7,849 bases of DNA from Pseudomonadota bacterium (GTDB lineage Bacteria; Desulfobacterota; JADFVX01): assembly GCA_015222555.1 (NCBI GenBank), contig JADFVM010000100.1, positions 1-7,849 on the forward strand, in the 5' to 3' direction. Below are positions 1-5,971 of the stretch, one piece after another. The stretch's first letter is position 1, and the number at the start of each line of letters is the position of its first letter. A model generated the notes under the pieces. That model did no database searches. It was not told where the DNA came from and saw only the letters and a program-made list of their open reading frames with translations. Position numbers and translations under genes: made by a program.

Positions 1-47
1 AAAAGATTTTTGAGTCCATAGTAAAAAGGGTTATGCAGCCATGTTAG
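1..47 (+). CDS. purQ: PurQ C-terminal end (FGAM synthetase glutaminase subunit), 5'-truncated by window edge
   Basis: Reading from base 3, an open frame gives KIFESIVKRVMQPC and then a TAG stop at 45-47. This resembles the extreme C-terminus of Bacillus-type PurQ, which ends in a '-DGLK(I/L)F.SIV' helix. PurQ is the class I glutaminase that passes ammonia to PurL in the PurS/PurQ/PurL complex. The stop overlaps the first codons of purL (7 nt if purL starts at 41), as expected for purQ-purL coupling. Only about 14 residues are visible and no catalytic residue is included. The call rests on this short match plus the purL context. Another pur gene ending here is possible but less likely. Confidence 0.7.
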   Translation, partial: KIFESIVKRVMQPC

Positions 48-2260
48 CAATGGAAAAGATTGAAATTACCGATGAAATAGTTGAAAGCCACGGGCTTTCG
101 AAAGAGGAATATGAAAAGGTCCTTCAGATCCTCGGCCGGGAGCCGAATATGGTGGAGCTTGGCATCTTTTCCGTTATGTGGAGTGAGCACTGCTCATACA
201 AGTCTTCGCGCGTTCATCTGAAAAACTTTCCCACCGAAGGACCGCAGGTTATCCAGGGGCCAGGCGAAAATGCCGGTGTTGTCGATATCGGTGACGGACT
301 GGCTGTTGCCTTCAAGATGGAATCGCACAACCACCCCTCCTTTATCGAACCCTATCAGGGGGCAGCCACCGGTGTAGGGGGGATTATGCGAGATGTCTTT
401 ACCATGGGCGCAAGACCGGTTGCAAATTTAAACTCTCTCAGGTTTGGCAATCTTGATCTTCCAAAACATAAATATCTGTTAAAGGGCGTTGTGGCCGGTA
501 TCGCCGGTTATGGAAACTGTATGGGCGTTCCCACCGTGGGTGGCGAGGTGTACTTTGATGATTGCTATAACGGTAATATCCTCGTCAATGCCTTTACCTT
601 AGGGATAGTCAAAAGTGATAAAATATTTAAGGGTTATGCCTCAGGCATAGGTAACCCCGTTATCTATGTGGGCTCTAAGACAGGACGGGATGGTATTCAC
701 GGCGCCACCATGGCATCTGAAGAGTTTGATGAAGGCTCGGAAGAAAAGCGGCCAACGGTCCAGGTAGGTGATCCCTTTACTGAAAAGCTTCTCCTCGAGG
801 CCTGCCTTGAACTGATGAAAACAGATTATATTATAGGCATACAGGATATGGGCGCAGCCGGTCTGACCTCGTCCTCCTTTGAAATGGCGAGCAGGGCGGG
901 CACAGGCATTGAAATGTATCTTGATGAAGTGCCGAGAAGAGAAGAGGGCATGACGCCCTATGAAATCATGCTTTCCGAGTCCCAGGAGCGTATGCTCATG
1001 GTCGTTAAAAAAGGATGTGAGGACAAGGTAAGGGCTATCTTTGACAAGTGGGACCTCGATTGTGCCGTTGTGGGCAAGGTGACGGACGACGGGATTATGC
1101 GTCTTATGGAAAAGGGCGTGGCCGTTGCCGAGCTTCCCATTGATCCCCTTGCAGAAGGGGCGCCTGTTTATTCACGTCCAATGAGTCGTCCCGAGTATCT
1201 TGACGAGCTGAGCAGTCTTGATCTTTCAACACTGAAAATCCCTTCAGATATGAATCAGGTTTTGGTCGATCTTCTCGACTCACCCAACATCGGTTCCAGA
1301 CGATGGATATACAACCAGTATGATCATATGGTCAGGACCGATACGGTCACTCTGCCCGGTTCCGATGCGGCGGTGATCAGGGTAAAGGGGACTGATAAGG
1401 GTGTTGCCATGACAGTTAACTGCAACTCAAGATACTGTTATCTTGATCCCTACGTCGGCAGCATGATCGCTGTTGCTGAAAATGCCAGAAATCTTGTCTG
1501 TTCCGGTGCGAAACCATTAGCCATTACAGATTGCCTAAATTTTGGTAATCCTGAAAAACCTGAAATCATGTGGCAGTTTGCCGAGGCGGTTCGAGGCCTT
1601 TCCGATGCATGTAAAGCCTTTGATACTCCCGTTGTCAGCGGGAATGTGAGTCTCTATAACGAAACGAAGGGTGAGGCCATTTATCCCACACCAACAGTGG
1701 GAATGGTGGGGCTTCTGGAAAATGTCAACCTTCACAGCACGCAATATTTTAAAAATAAAGGTGATATTATTGTTCTCCTCGGGAAAAACAGGTCGGAGCT
1801 TGGCGGCAGTGAATATCTGAAAATAGTCCATGGCCTGGTGAAAGGGCCGCCTCCTGTCCTTGATCTGAAACTTGAAAGATTGGTTCAGAAGACCTGCCTG
1901 GAGGCGATTGCCGCCGGTATTGTCGAGTCTTCCCATGATTGTGCCGAAGGGGGCCTTGCCGTGGCGCTTTCCGAAGGCTGTATCTCCGGTGACAAACCTA
2001 TGGGCGCCAACATTGAACTTTATAATGAGGGGCAGCGCTGGGATGCTCTTTTGTTTGGTGAGAGCCAATCGAGAATAGTGCTCTCTTTAAACAGGCGACA
2101 TATAGACAAGCTGGAAGAGATCGCCTGTAACAATGAAACCCCTCTGGAAGTGCTCGGTGAAGTGGGAGGAGATCATCTCCTTATAGATGACAAAATTAAT
2201 GTTGCCATTGAAGATCTTCAAAAAGCATGGCGTGAGTCTCTGGAAAGCAGGGTGTCCTAA
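41..2260 (+). CDS. purL: Phosphoribosylformylglycinamidine synthase subunit PurL (small type)
   Basis: This cytoplasmic enzyme performs the fourth step of de novo purine synthesis: FGAR + ATP + ammonia gives FGAM. At 739 residues it is the small PurL, close in length to the Bacillus enzyme, and it needs separate PurQ and PurS. Visible family motifs are SEHCSYKSS (48-56), ESHNHPS (94-100) followed by a Gly-rich stretch, GDPFTEK (243-249), IQDMGAAGL (267-275), SESQERM (312-318) and a late DCAEGGLAVAL segment typical of the second AIRS-like half. Both ATP-binding halves appear intact and the frame is unbroken. The start at 41 is preferred because AAAAGGG at 24-30 sits about 10 nt upstream. An in-frame ATG at 50 is the alternative, but it would be 19 nt from that site. 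The gene overlaps the end of purQ and shares one base with purF, so it is probably translated by coupling in one transcript. Confidence 0.97.
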   Translation: MLAMEKIEITDEIVESHGLSKEEYEKVLQILGREPNMVELGIFSVMWSEHCSYKSSRVHLKNFPTEGPQVIQGPGENAGVVDIGDGLAVAFKMESHNHPSFIEPYQGAATGVGGIMRDVFTMGARPVANLNSLRFGNLDLPKHKYLLKGVVAGIAGYGNCMGVPTVGGEVYFDDCYNGNILVNAFTLGIVKSDKIFKGYASGIGNPVIYVGSKTGRDGIHGATMASEEFDEGSEEKRPTVQVGDPFTEKLLLEACLELMKTDYIIGIQDMGAAGLTSSSFEMASRAGTGIEMYLDEVPRREEGMTPYEIMLSESQERMLMVVKKGCEDKVRAIFDKWDLDCAVVGKVTDDGIMRLMEKGVAVAELPIDPLAEGAPVYSRPMSRPEYLDELSSLDLSTLKIPSDMNQVLVDLLDSPNIGSRRWIYNQYDHMVRTDTVTLPGSDAAVIRVKGTDKGVAMTVNCNSRYCYLDPYVGSMIAVAENARNLVCSGAKPLAITDCLNFGNPEKPEIMWQFAEAVRGLSDACKAFDTPVVSGNVSLYNETKGEAIYPTPTVGMVGLLENVNLHSTQYFKNKGDIIVLLGKNRSELGGSEYLKIVHGLVKGPPPVLDLKLERLVQKTCLEAIAAGIVESSHDCAEGGLAVALSEGCISGDKPMGANIELYNEGQRWDALLFGESQSRIVLSLNRRHIDKLEEIACNNETPLEVLGEVGGDHLLIDDKINVAIEDLQKAWRESLESRVS

Positions 2261-3666
2261 TGTTTGATAAGTTCAAGGAAGAATGTGGGGTAATGGGCGT
2301 CTATAACCATCCTGAGGCGGCAAAACTTACCTACCTTGGTCTCTATGCCATGCAGCACAGAGGTCAGGAAGGTGCGGGCATTGTTTCATCTGACGGCAAA
2401 CGCCTCTATCCTATACGTCGTATGGGCCTCGTGGCAGATATTTTTAACGAAGAAGTCCTCGAAAAGCTGATAGGCGCCAGCGCAATCGGTCATGTAAGGT
2501 ATTCGACAACGGGAGGCAGCGAGCTGAGAAATACGCAGCCTATTATTGTCGATTATTCAAGGGGTGAAATTGCCCTGGCCCATAACGGAAACCTGGTAAA
2601 TGCAGATATTATAAGGAGTGAACTTGAAGCTTACGGTTCCATTTTTCAGTCCTCCAATGATTCGGAAGTTATCATCCACCTGCTTGCTTCCTCAAAACTC
2701 AACTCACTCACCGACAGGATTATTGATGCCCTTTCCCGTGTAAAGGGGGCCTATTGCCTTCTCTTCCAAACGGAAACACGGATGATTGCCGCAAGAGATC
2801 CTCACGGTTTCAGGCCGCTTTGCATCGGCAAACAAGGAGATGCCTATATTGTGGCTTCAGAGACCTGTGCCCTGGACCTTATCGATGCAGAATATGTTCG
2901 GGATGTAGAACCCGGGGAAATTGTCGTCTTTGACAAGAACGGTCTGACTTCTATTAAACCCTTTCCTGAACAAAAACCGACTCACTGTATTTTTGAGTAT
3001 ATCTATTTTGCCAGGCCCGATAGTCATATCTTTGAAAAGTCTGTCTATTCTGTGAGGAAGGCCTTTGGCAAAGAACTGGCAAGAGAGCATCCTGTAGAAG
3101 CTGACGTGGTAATTCCTGTTCCTGACTCCGGGATGACGGCAGCCATTGGCTATGCCGAGGAATCCGGTATCCCCTTTGCTACCGGTATTATCAGAAATCA
3201 TTATGTGGGCAGGACCTTTATTGAGCCTGAACATTCTATCCGGCACTTTGGTGTAAAGGTGAAGTTGAATGCCGTCAAAGGTGTGCTGAAAGGTAAACGT
3301 GTTGTTGTTGTTGATGATTCTATTGTGAGGGGGACAACAAGCAGAAAAATAGTCAAGATGGTAAGAGATGCAGGAGCCGTCGAGGTTCATATGCGCATCA
3401 GTTCCCCCCCGACGAGCAATCCCTGTTTTTATGGAATTGATACACCTACGAGGAAAGAACTTATCGCTTCTTCTCATACCGTAGATGAGATTAATCGATA
3501 TATCACTTCAGACACGCTGGGTTATATCAGCATTGAAGGAATGAAAAAAGCGGCTCAGGAAGAAATGTCCTGCTGTGATGCCTGTTTTTCAGGCGATTAT
3601 CCCATCGATTTTAATAAAGACCATGTTGATGCTGCCCAGATGCCACTTTTTGAGAGCAAGCTTTAA
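2260..3666 (+). CDS. purF: Amidophosphoribosyltransferase (glutamine PRPP amidotransferase), [4Fe-4S] type
   Basis: PurF catalyses the first committed purine step: PRPP + glutamine gives phosphoribosylamine. The 468-residue protein starts with a short propeptide, and Cys9 in KEECGVMGVY would become the N-terminal nucleophile after cleavage of eight residues. The glutaminase half shows QHRGQEGAG (32-40), GHVRYSTTG (77-85) and HNGNLVN (108-114). The transferase half carries the PRPP loop VVVVDDSIVRGTT (348-360). Cys243, Cys389 and the CxxC pair Cys439/Cys442 correspond in position to the four iron-sulfur ligands of the Bacillus enzyme. This therefore looks like the cluster-containing, propeptide-processed class rather than the E. 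coli class. The ATG overlaps the purL stop by one base (TAATG), with no strong Shine-Dalgarno sequence, consistent with coupled translation. Feedback inhibition by AMP/GMP is known for the family but cannot be seen here. Confidence 0.97.
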   Translation: MFDKFKEECGVMGVYNHPEAAKLTYLGLYAMQHRGQEGAGIVSSDGKRLYPIRRMGLVADIFNEEVLEKLIGASAIGHVRYSTTGGSELRNTQPIIVDYSRGEIALAHNGNLVNADIIRSELEAYGSIFQSSNDSEVIIHLLASSKLNSLTDRIIDALSRVKGAYCLLFQTETRMIAARDPHGFRPLCIGKQGDAYIVASETCALDLIDAEYVRDVEPGEIVVFDKNGLTSIKPFPEQKPTHCIFEYIYFARPDSHIFEKSVYSVRKAFGKELAREHPVEADVVIPVPDSGMTAAIGYAEESGIPFATGIIRNHYVGRTFIEPEHSIRHFGVKVKLNAVKGVLKGKRVVVVDDSIVRGTTSRKIVKMVRDAGAVEVHMRISSPPTSNPCFYGIDTPTRKELIASSHTVDEINRYITSDTLGYISIEGMKKAAQEEMSCCDACFSGDYPIDFNKDHVDAAQMPLFESKL

Positions 3667-3711
3667 TCCAGCCACCAGTATGAACAAATAAACAGGAGAG
3701 AATAGGTCGCT

Positions 3712-4260
3712 ATGGAAAGAGAAAGACTTTTAGCAATTTTAAAGGAAAAATCCTACGAAAAGAGGGAGGTCACACTGGCTTCAGGTCGTAAGAGCAATTT
3801 TTATATCGACTGCAAGCAAACCACTCTTGATGCTGAAGGCGCTTATCTTTTAGGCCGGCTTATGTATAAAAAAATCGAAGCAATGAATGAGCCGATTGAC
3901 GGCGTGGGAGGCCTTACTCTTGGCGCTGATCCTATTGCGACAGCTTTGTCGATTGCAAGCTTCGAGGCAAATAATCCTATCCCTGCCTTTATCATCCGGA
4001 AAGAGCCGAAGGGCCATGGCACAGGGCAATGGTTAGAGGGAAGGAAAAATCTGAAAAGTGGAGCCAGAGTCGTCATCGTTGAAGATGTGGTTACAACGGG
4101 CGGTTCCTCCCTGAAAGCTGCCAAAAGAGCAGAGGAAGAGGGACTGACGATAGTTAAAATCCTTGCACTTGTCGACAGATGCGAGGGTGGCAGAGAAATC
4201 ATTGAAGAGGCCGGTTATAAGCTGGACTCTCTCTTTGAAAGATCTGAAGTTGTAGATTAA
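3712..4260 (+). CDS. pyrE: Orotate phosphoribosyltransferase
   Basis: PyrE converts orotate + PRPP to OMP in pyrimidine synthesis. The 182-residue length is normal for the short bacterial form. Supporting motifs are an N-terminal TLASGRKSNFYIDCKQ segment (21-36, the orotate-binding side), FIIRKEPKGHGTGQWLEG (93-110) with the mobile-loop lysines and His102, and the type I PRPP motif VVIVEDVVTTGGS (120-132). The start ATG at 3712 is supported by an AGGAGAG ribosome binding site at 3694-3700, 11 nt upstream. The gene lies 45 nt after purF in the same direction with no visible promoter or terminator between, so it is probably the distal gene of the pur operon. This pairs a pyrimidine PRPP enzyme with the purine PRPP enzyme. 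A strong terminator is not visible downstream. Confidence 0.96.
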   Translation: MERERLLAILKEKSYEKREVTLASGRKSNFYIDCKQTTLDAEGAYLLGRLMYKKIEAMNEPIDGVGGLTLGADPIATALSIASFEANNPIPAFIIRKEPKGHGTGQWLEGRKNLKSGARVVIVEDVVTTGGSSLKAAKRAEEEGLTIVKILALVDRCEGGREIIEEAGYKLDSLFERSEVVD

Positions 4261-4538
4261 CAATCCTTTTTGTGGAATGCTTCAACCCTGAAGTGTTTAA
4301 ATAATCTTTGAGATACCCATTCTATGGTCGGAGTCAGATCTTCCTCAGTCAACGGCGTCACTCGGCTACGTTTTAAGGGGAAAGAAATTCAAGCTTCGCA
4401 GCAATACTCCACGATGTAAATAGTAAAAGCCAAAGTCACTTCCTCTGGGTATGGATTCTTTACCTTTTTCTATAAAGCGCTTTTACTTATTGGAAGGTTT
4501 TTTGTCCTTATGGCAGAGAGTGGAAGGGATTGTTGCGC
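4261..4538. other. Intergenic region between convergent genes, with small inverted repeats and a REP-associated-like motif
   Basis: No convincing gene lies here. Three structures are visible. First, AGTAAAAGC at 4422-4430 is the exact inverse of GCTTTTACT at 4479-4487, with 48 nt between. Second, a 10-nt perfect palindrome AAAGCGCTTT at 4474-4483 overlaps the right arm. Third, ACCTT (4462-4466) can pair with AAGGT (4494-4498), extended by two G-U pairs, just before a run of six T at 4498-4503. That last structure is a weak candidate terminator for the pyrE operon, but its loop is large and the stem AU-rich. On the left, GGAGTCAGATCTTCC at 4330-4344 resembles the GGGGTCAGGTCTTG-type motif I remember near REP-associated (Y1) transposases; this is recollection, not a search result. 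Confidence 0.4.
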
Positions 4539-5573
4539 TTATTCCGATACTGTAAATTTAGGCGCTCGTTTTAGAGGTGATGAAGTTTTATATATAACGC
4601 TGTTGACCCCTTCATTCTGGGCCTTTGTCAGGGCCTTATCTGCAGCAGAAAAGAGTTTGTAGGGTACGGGATGGTCTCCCGGTTCTATGCTGGTTACACC
4701 CATGCTGATGGTGACGCGCGAACTGATGTTTGATTTGGGCTTTGAAATTTTAATTTTCTCCACAGATGAACGGAGTGTTTTCGCTATCTGTAATGCGCCC
4801 TTTTTAGATGAATTAGTAAGCAATATGGCCAGCTTGGTCCGGTCATAGCAGGCAACAAAATCGCCGGGTCGTTTCAGGTTTTTGTTGATGCAATGAATCA
4901 CTTTTTTTAATATGTCGCCTTCTGCCTGAGAACCGAAGGTGTCCAGCAAGTTCTTGAAAGAATCGATTTCGGCAAGCAGAAAGGACAGAGGTTCTTTTGC
5001 TCGTGATGCACGCTTGCATTCCCGGCGGAAGTAATCATTGAATTGATACCGGGATGCAGCGCCTGTCACACTATCTATAAAGGATTGTTCTTCAAACGTT
5101 TTATTTTCTTTTTCAAGCTTGTCCACCCGTCGCTGCAGTTTAGCTGTTTTTTTCTTGCCGGCGTCAATCCTTTTCTTGATCCTCAGGGCTGAGCGTGTCC
5201 GGGCCAGAAGGTCAACTTTGTCAATCGGTTTTGTGATGTAATCTATGGCCCCGCTTTTAAAAGCAATATCGAGAAGCTTGGTTTCTTTCATAGAGGATAT
5301 CATAATTATCGGGATATCTTTGAGGTGATCGTAAGATAAAATTCTGGAACAGGCTTCAATACCGTCAATCTGTGGCATGGCAACATCGATTAGAATCAAG
5401 TCAAAGCCATTATTTTTTGAGACCGATTTTGTCGAATCCTCATCAATCCCCATACATTTAAAGCCCTTCTTTGCAGAATCTACCGATACAATGTCAGCAT
5501 AACCGGCTTTTTTTAAATGTTTAACGAGGAGAGCTCTAATGTCTTCTTCGTCATCAATTATCAGTATTGCCAT
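4539..5573 (-). CDS. Response regulator: receiver domain plus degenerate GGDEF domain
   Basis: This is a 344-residue soluble two-domain regulator. Residues 1-130 form a CheY-like receiver with acidic Asp7/Asp8, phospho-acceptor Asp63 in LILIDVAMP, Ser93/Ser94 and Lys115 in TKPID, so phosphorylation looks possible. A hydrophilic insertion (about 42-56) lengthens the segment before the Asp63 strand. A basic, coiled-coil-like linker (about 131-162) leads to a GGDEF fold (about 164-330): DSVTGAASRYQF, then EIDSFKNLLDTFGSQAEGD with the metal Asp204 retained, then SMGVTS and ADKALTKAQNEG. The GGDEF signature itself is DRTKL (244-248), and the substrate Asn and His positions of the preceding motif are Leu210 and Ser215. 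Diguanylate cyclase activity is therefore unlikely. RPGD (235-238) sits exactly five residues before the signature, like the product-binding I-site. The start is supported by GGGTGA at 5580-5585, 6 nt upstream. The partner histidine kinase is not in the window. Confidence 0.93.
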   Translation of the reverse strand: MAILIIDDEEDIRALLVKHLKKAGYADIVSVDSAKKGFKCMGIDEDSTKSVSKNNGFDLILIDVAMPQIDGIEACSRILSYDHLKDIPIIMISSMKETKLLDIAFKSGAIDYITKPIDKVDLLARTRSALRIKKRIDAGKKKTAKLQRRVDKLEKENKTFEEQSFIDSVTGAASRYQFNDYFRRECKRASRAKEPLSFLLAEIDSFKNLLDTFGSQAEGDILKKVIHCINKNLKRPGDFVACYDRTKLAILLTNSSKKGALQIAKTLRSSVEKIKISKPKSNISSRVTISMGVTSIEPGDHPVPYKLFSAADKALTKAQNEGVNSVIYKTSSPLKRAPKFTVSE

Positions 5574-5630
5574 AGGAAATCACCCGATTAAAATTGCATC
5601 TTAGCAGATTAATTTTGTTAAAAAAATAAA

Positions 5631-5659
5631 AATATTCCACATCTTACGGGATGTGTTAA
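5631..5659 (-). promoter_or_regulatory. Candidate sigma-70-type promoter of the response regulator gene
   Basis: Read on the minus strand, TTAACA (5654-5659) is a one-mismatch -35 box. It is followed by a 17-bp spacer and AATATT (5631-5636), which matches four of six -10 positions. Transcription would start near 5624, leaving roughly 50 nt of leader before the regulator's ATG. The surrounding sequence is AT-rich, so chance matches are likely and the call is tentative. Confidence 0.35.
5638..5655. repeat. Perfect dyad CACATC-N6-GATGTG, operator-like
   Basis: A perfect 6-bp inverted repeat with a 6-nt centre (TTACGG) lies in the divergent region between the response regulator and the PCP_red gene. 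It occupies most of the spacer of the candidate minus-strand promoter, which is where a repressor or MerR-like activator would bind. It could equally form a small hairpin in RNA. No regulator can be assigned from the sequence. Confidence 0.4.
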
Positions 5660-5713
5660 CATTAATTTAGAAAATTGTTGATGGCAAAGAAAAAATAATT
5701 GAAAGGATAAAAA

Positions 5714-5890
5714 ATGAGTAGCGAAAAAGAGTTGCAATGGACGCCGGGGGCCGAGGAAATGTTGAAAAAAATTCCCGTCTTTGCCCGTCCCATGGCCAAA
5801 ATGTCAATTGAAAAACTTGCCAGAGAAAAGAAGGTTGATGTAATAGACGAAGCGCTAATGGCAGAGGCGCAGAAGAAAAGTATGGGCTAG
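5714..5890 (+). CDS. Small stand-alone PCP_red-domain protein
   Basis: This is a 58-codon gene, easily missed because of its size. It starts at ATG 5714 with AAGGA at 5703-5707 placed 6 nt upstream, and ends at TAG 5888-5890. The protein resembles the PCP_red domain (PF08369) found at the C-terminus of the ChlB/BchB subunit of light-independent protochlorophyllide reductase. Visible conserved features are Trp9-Thr-Pro, Ala13, Leu17, the KKIPVFAR core (18-25), then IEKLARE (32-38) and a terminal helix ending in EALMAEAQ. No cysteine, signal peptide or membrane segment is present. There are no other chlorophyll-biosynthesis genes nearby, so a role in photosynthesis is not implied. Single-domain versions occur in non-phototrophs, and their function is unknown to me. 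It is divergent from the response regulator and convergent with the VWA gene, so it is probably monocistronic. Domain identity rests on memory of the family pattern. Confidence 0.85.
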   Translation: MSSEKELQWTPGAEEMLKKIPVFARPMAKMSIEKLAREKKVDVIDEALMAEAQKKSMG

Positions 5891-5894
5891 GTCT

Positions 5895-5917
5895 GGGGTC
5901 GGGGGCGGCCCCGATTC
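5895..5917. terminator. GC-rich stem-loop between convergent genes
   Basis: TCGGGG (5899-5904) pairs perfectly with CCCCGA (5909-5914) around a GCGG tetraloop, and G-U and G-C pairs can extend the stem to 5896/5917. It begins only a few bases after the PCP_red stop, a good position for a transcription terminator usable from either side. No proper T-tract follows on either strand, so intrinsic termination is uncertain. The same G-run (CGGGGGC, 5900-5906) can instead pair with GCCCCCG at 5954-5960, giving an alternative longer hairpin. Confidence 0.4.
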
Positions 5918-5971
5918 TACGACTTCACTATATTCAGCCTGTAGATTGGGACAGCCCCCGGTTTTCGAGAT

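Noticed and set aside
1535..2068. Minus-strand open frame of 177 codons inside purL
   Set aside because: It lies wholly within the strongly conserved purL coding sequence, has no recognisable protein motifs and reads like antisense of purL.
2857..3477. Minus-strand open frame of 206 codons inside purF
   Set aside because: It is antisense to intact, conserved purF, and its translation is rich in His/Arg/Cys without family features.
3843..4263. Two overlapping minus-strand frames across pyrE
   Set aside because: They are shadows of pyrE, with biased composition and no supporting context.
4257..4361. Minus-strand GTG-start frame of 34 residues containing PTIEWVSQRLFKHF
   Set aside because: It looks somewhat protein-like but has no ribosome binding site, is very short and matches nothing I recognise. 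It may be part of a repeat remnant.
4462..4503. Rho-independent terminator for the pyrE operon
   Set aside because: The stem has only five Watson-Crick pairs plus two G-U pairs around a loop of more than 20 nt, so it is too weak to call despite the following T-run.
5656..5701. Plus-strand sigma-70 promoter for the PCP_red gene (TTAACA or TTGTTG boxes)
   Set aside because: No acceptable -10 box at 16-18 bp spacing was found; the nearest, TAATTG, abuts the ribosome binding site.
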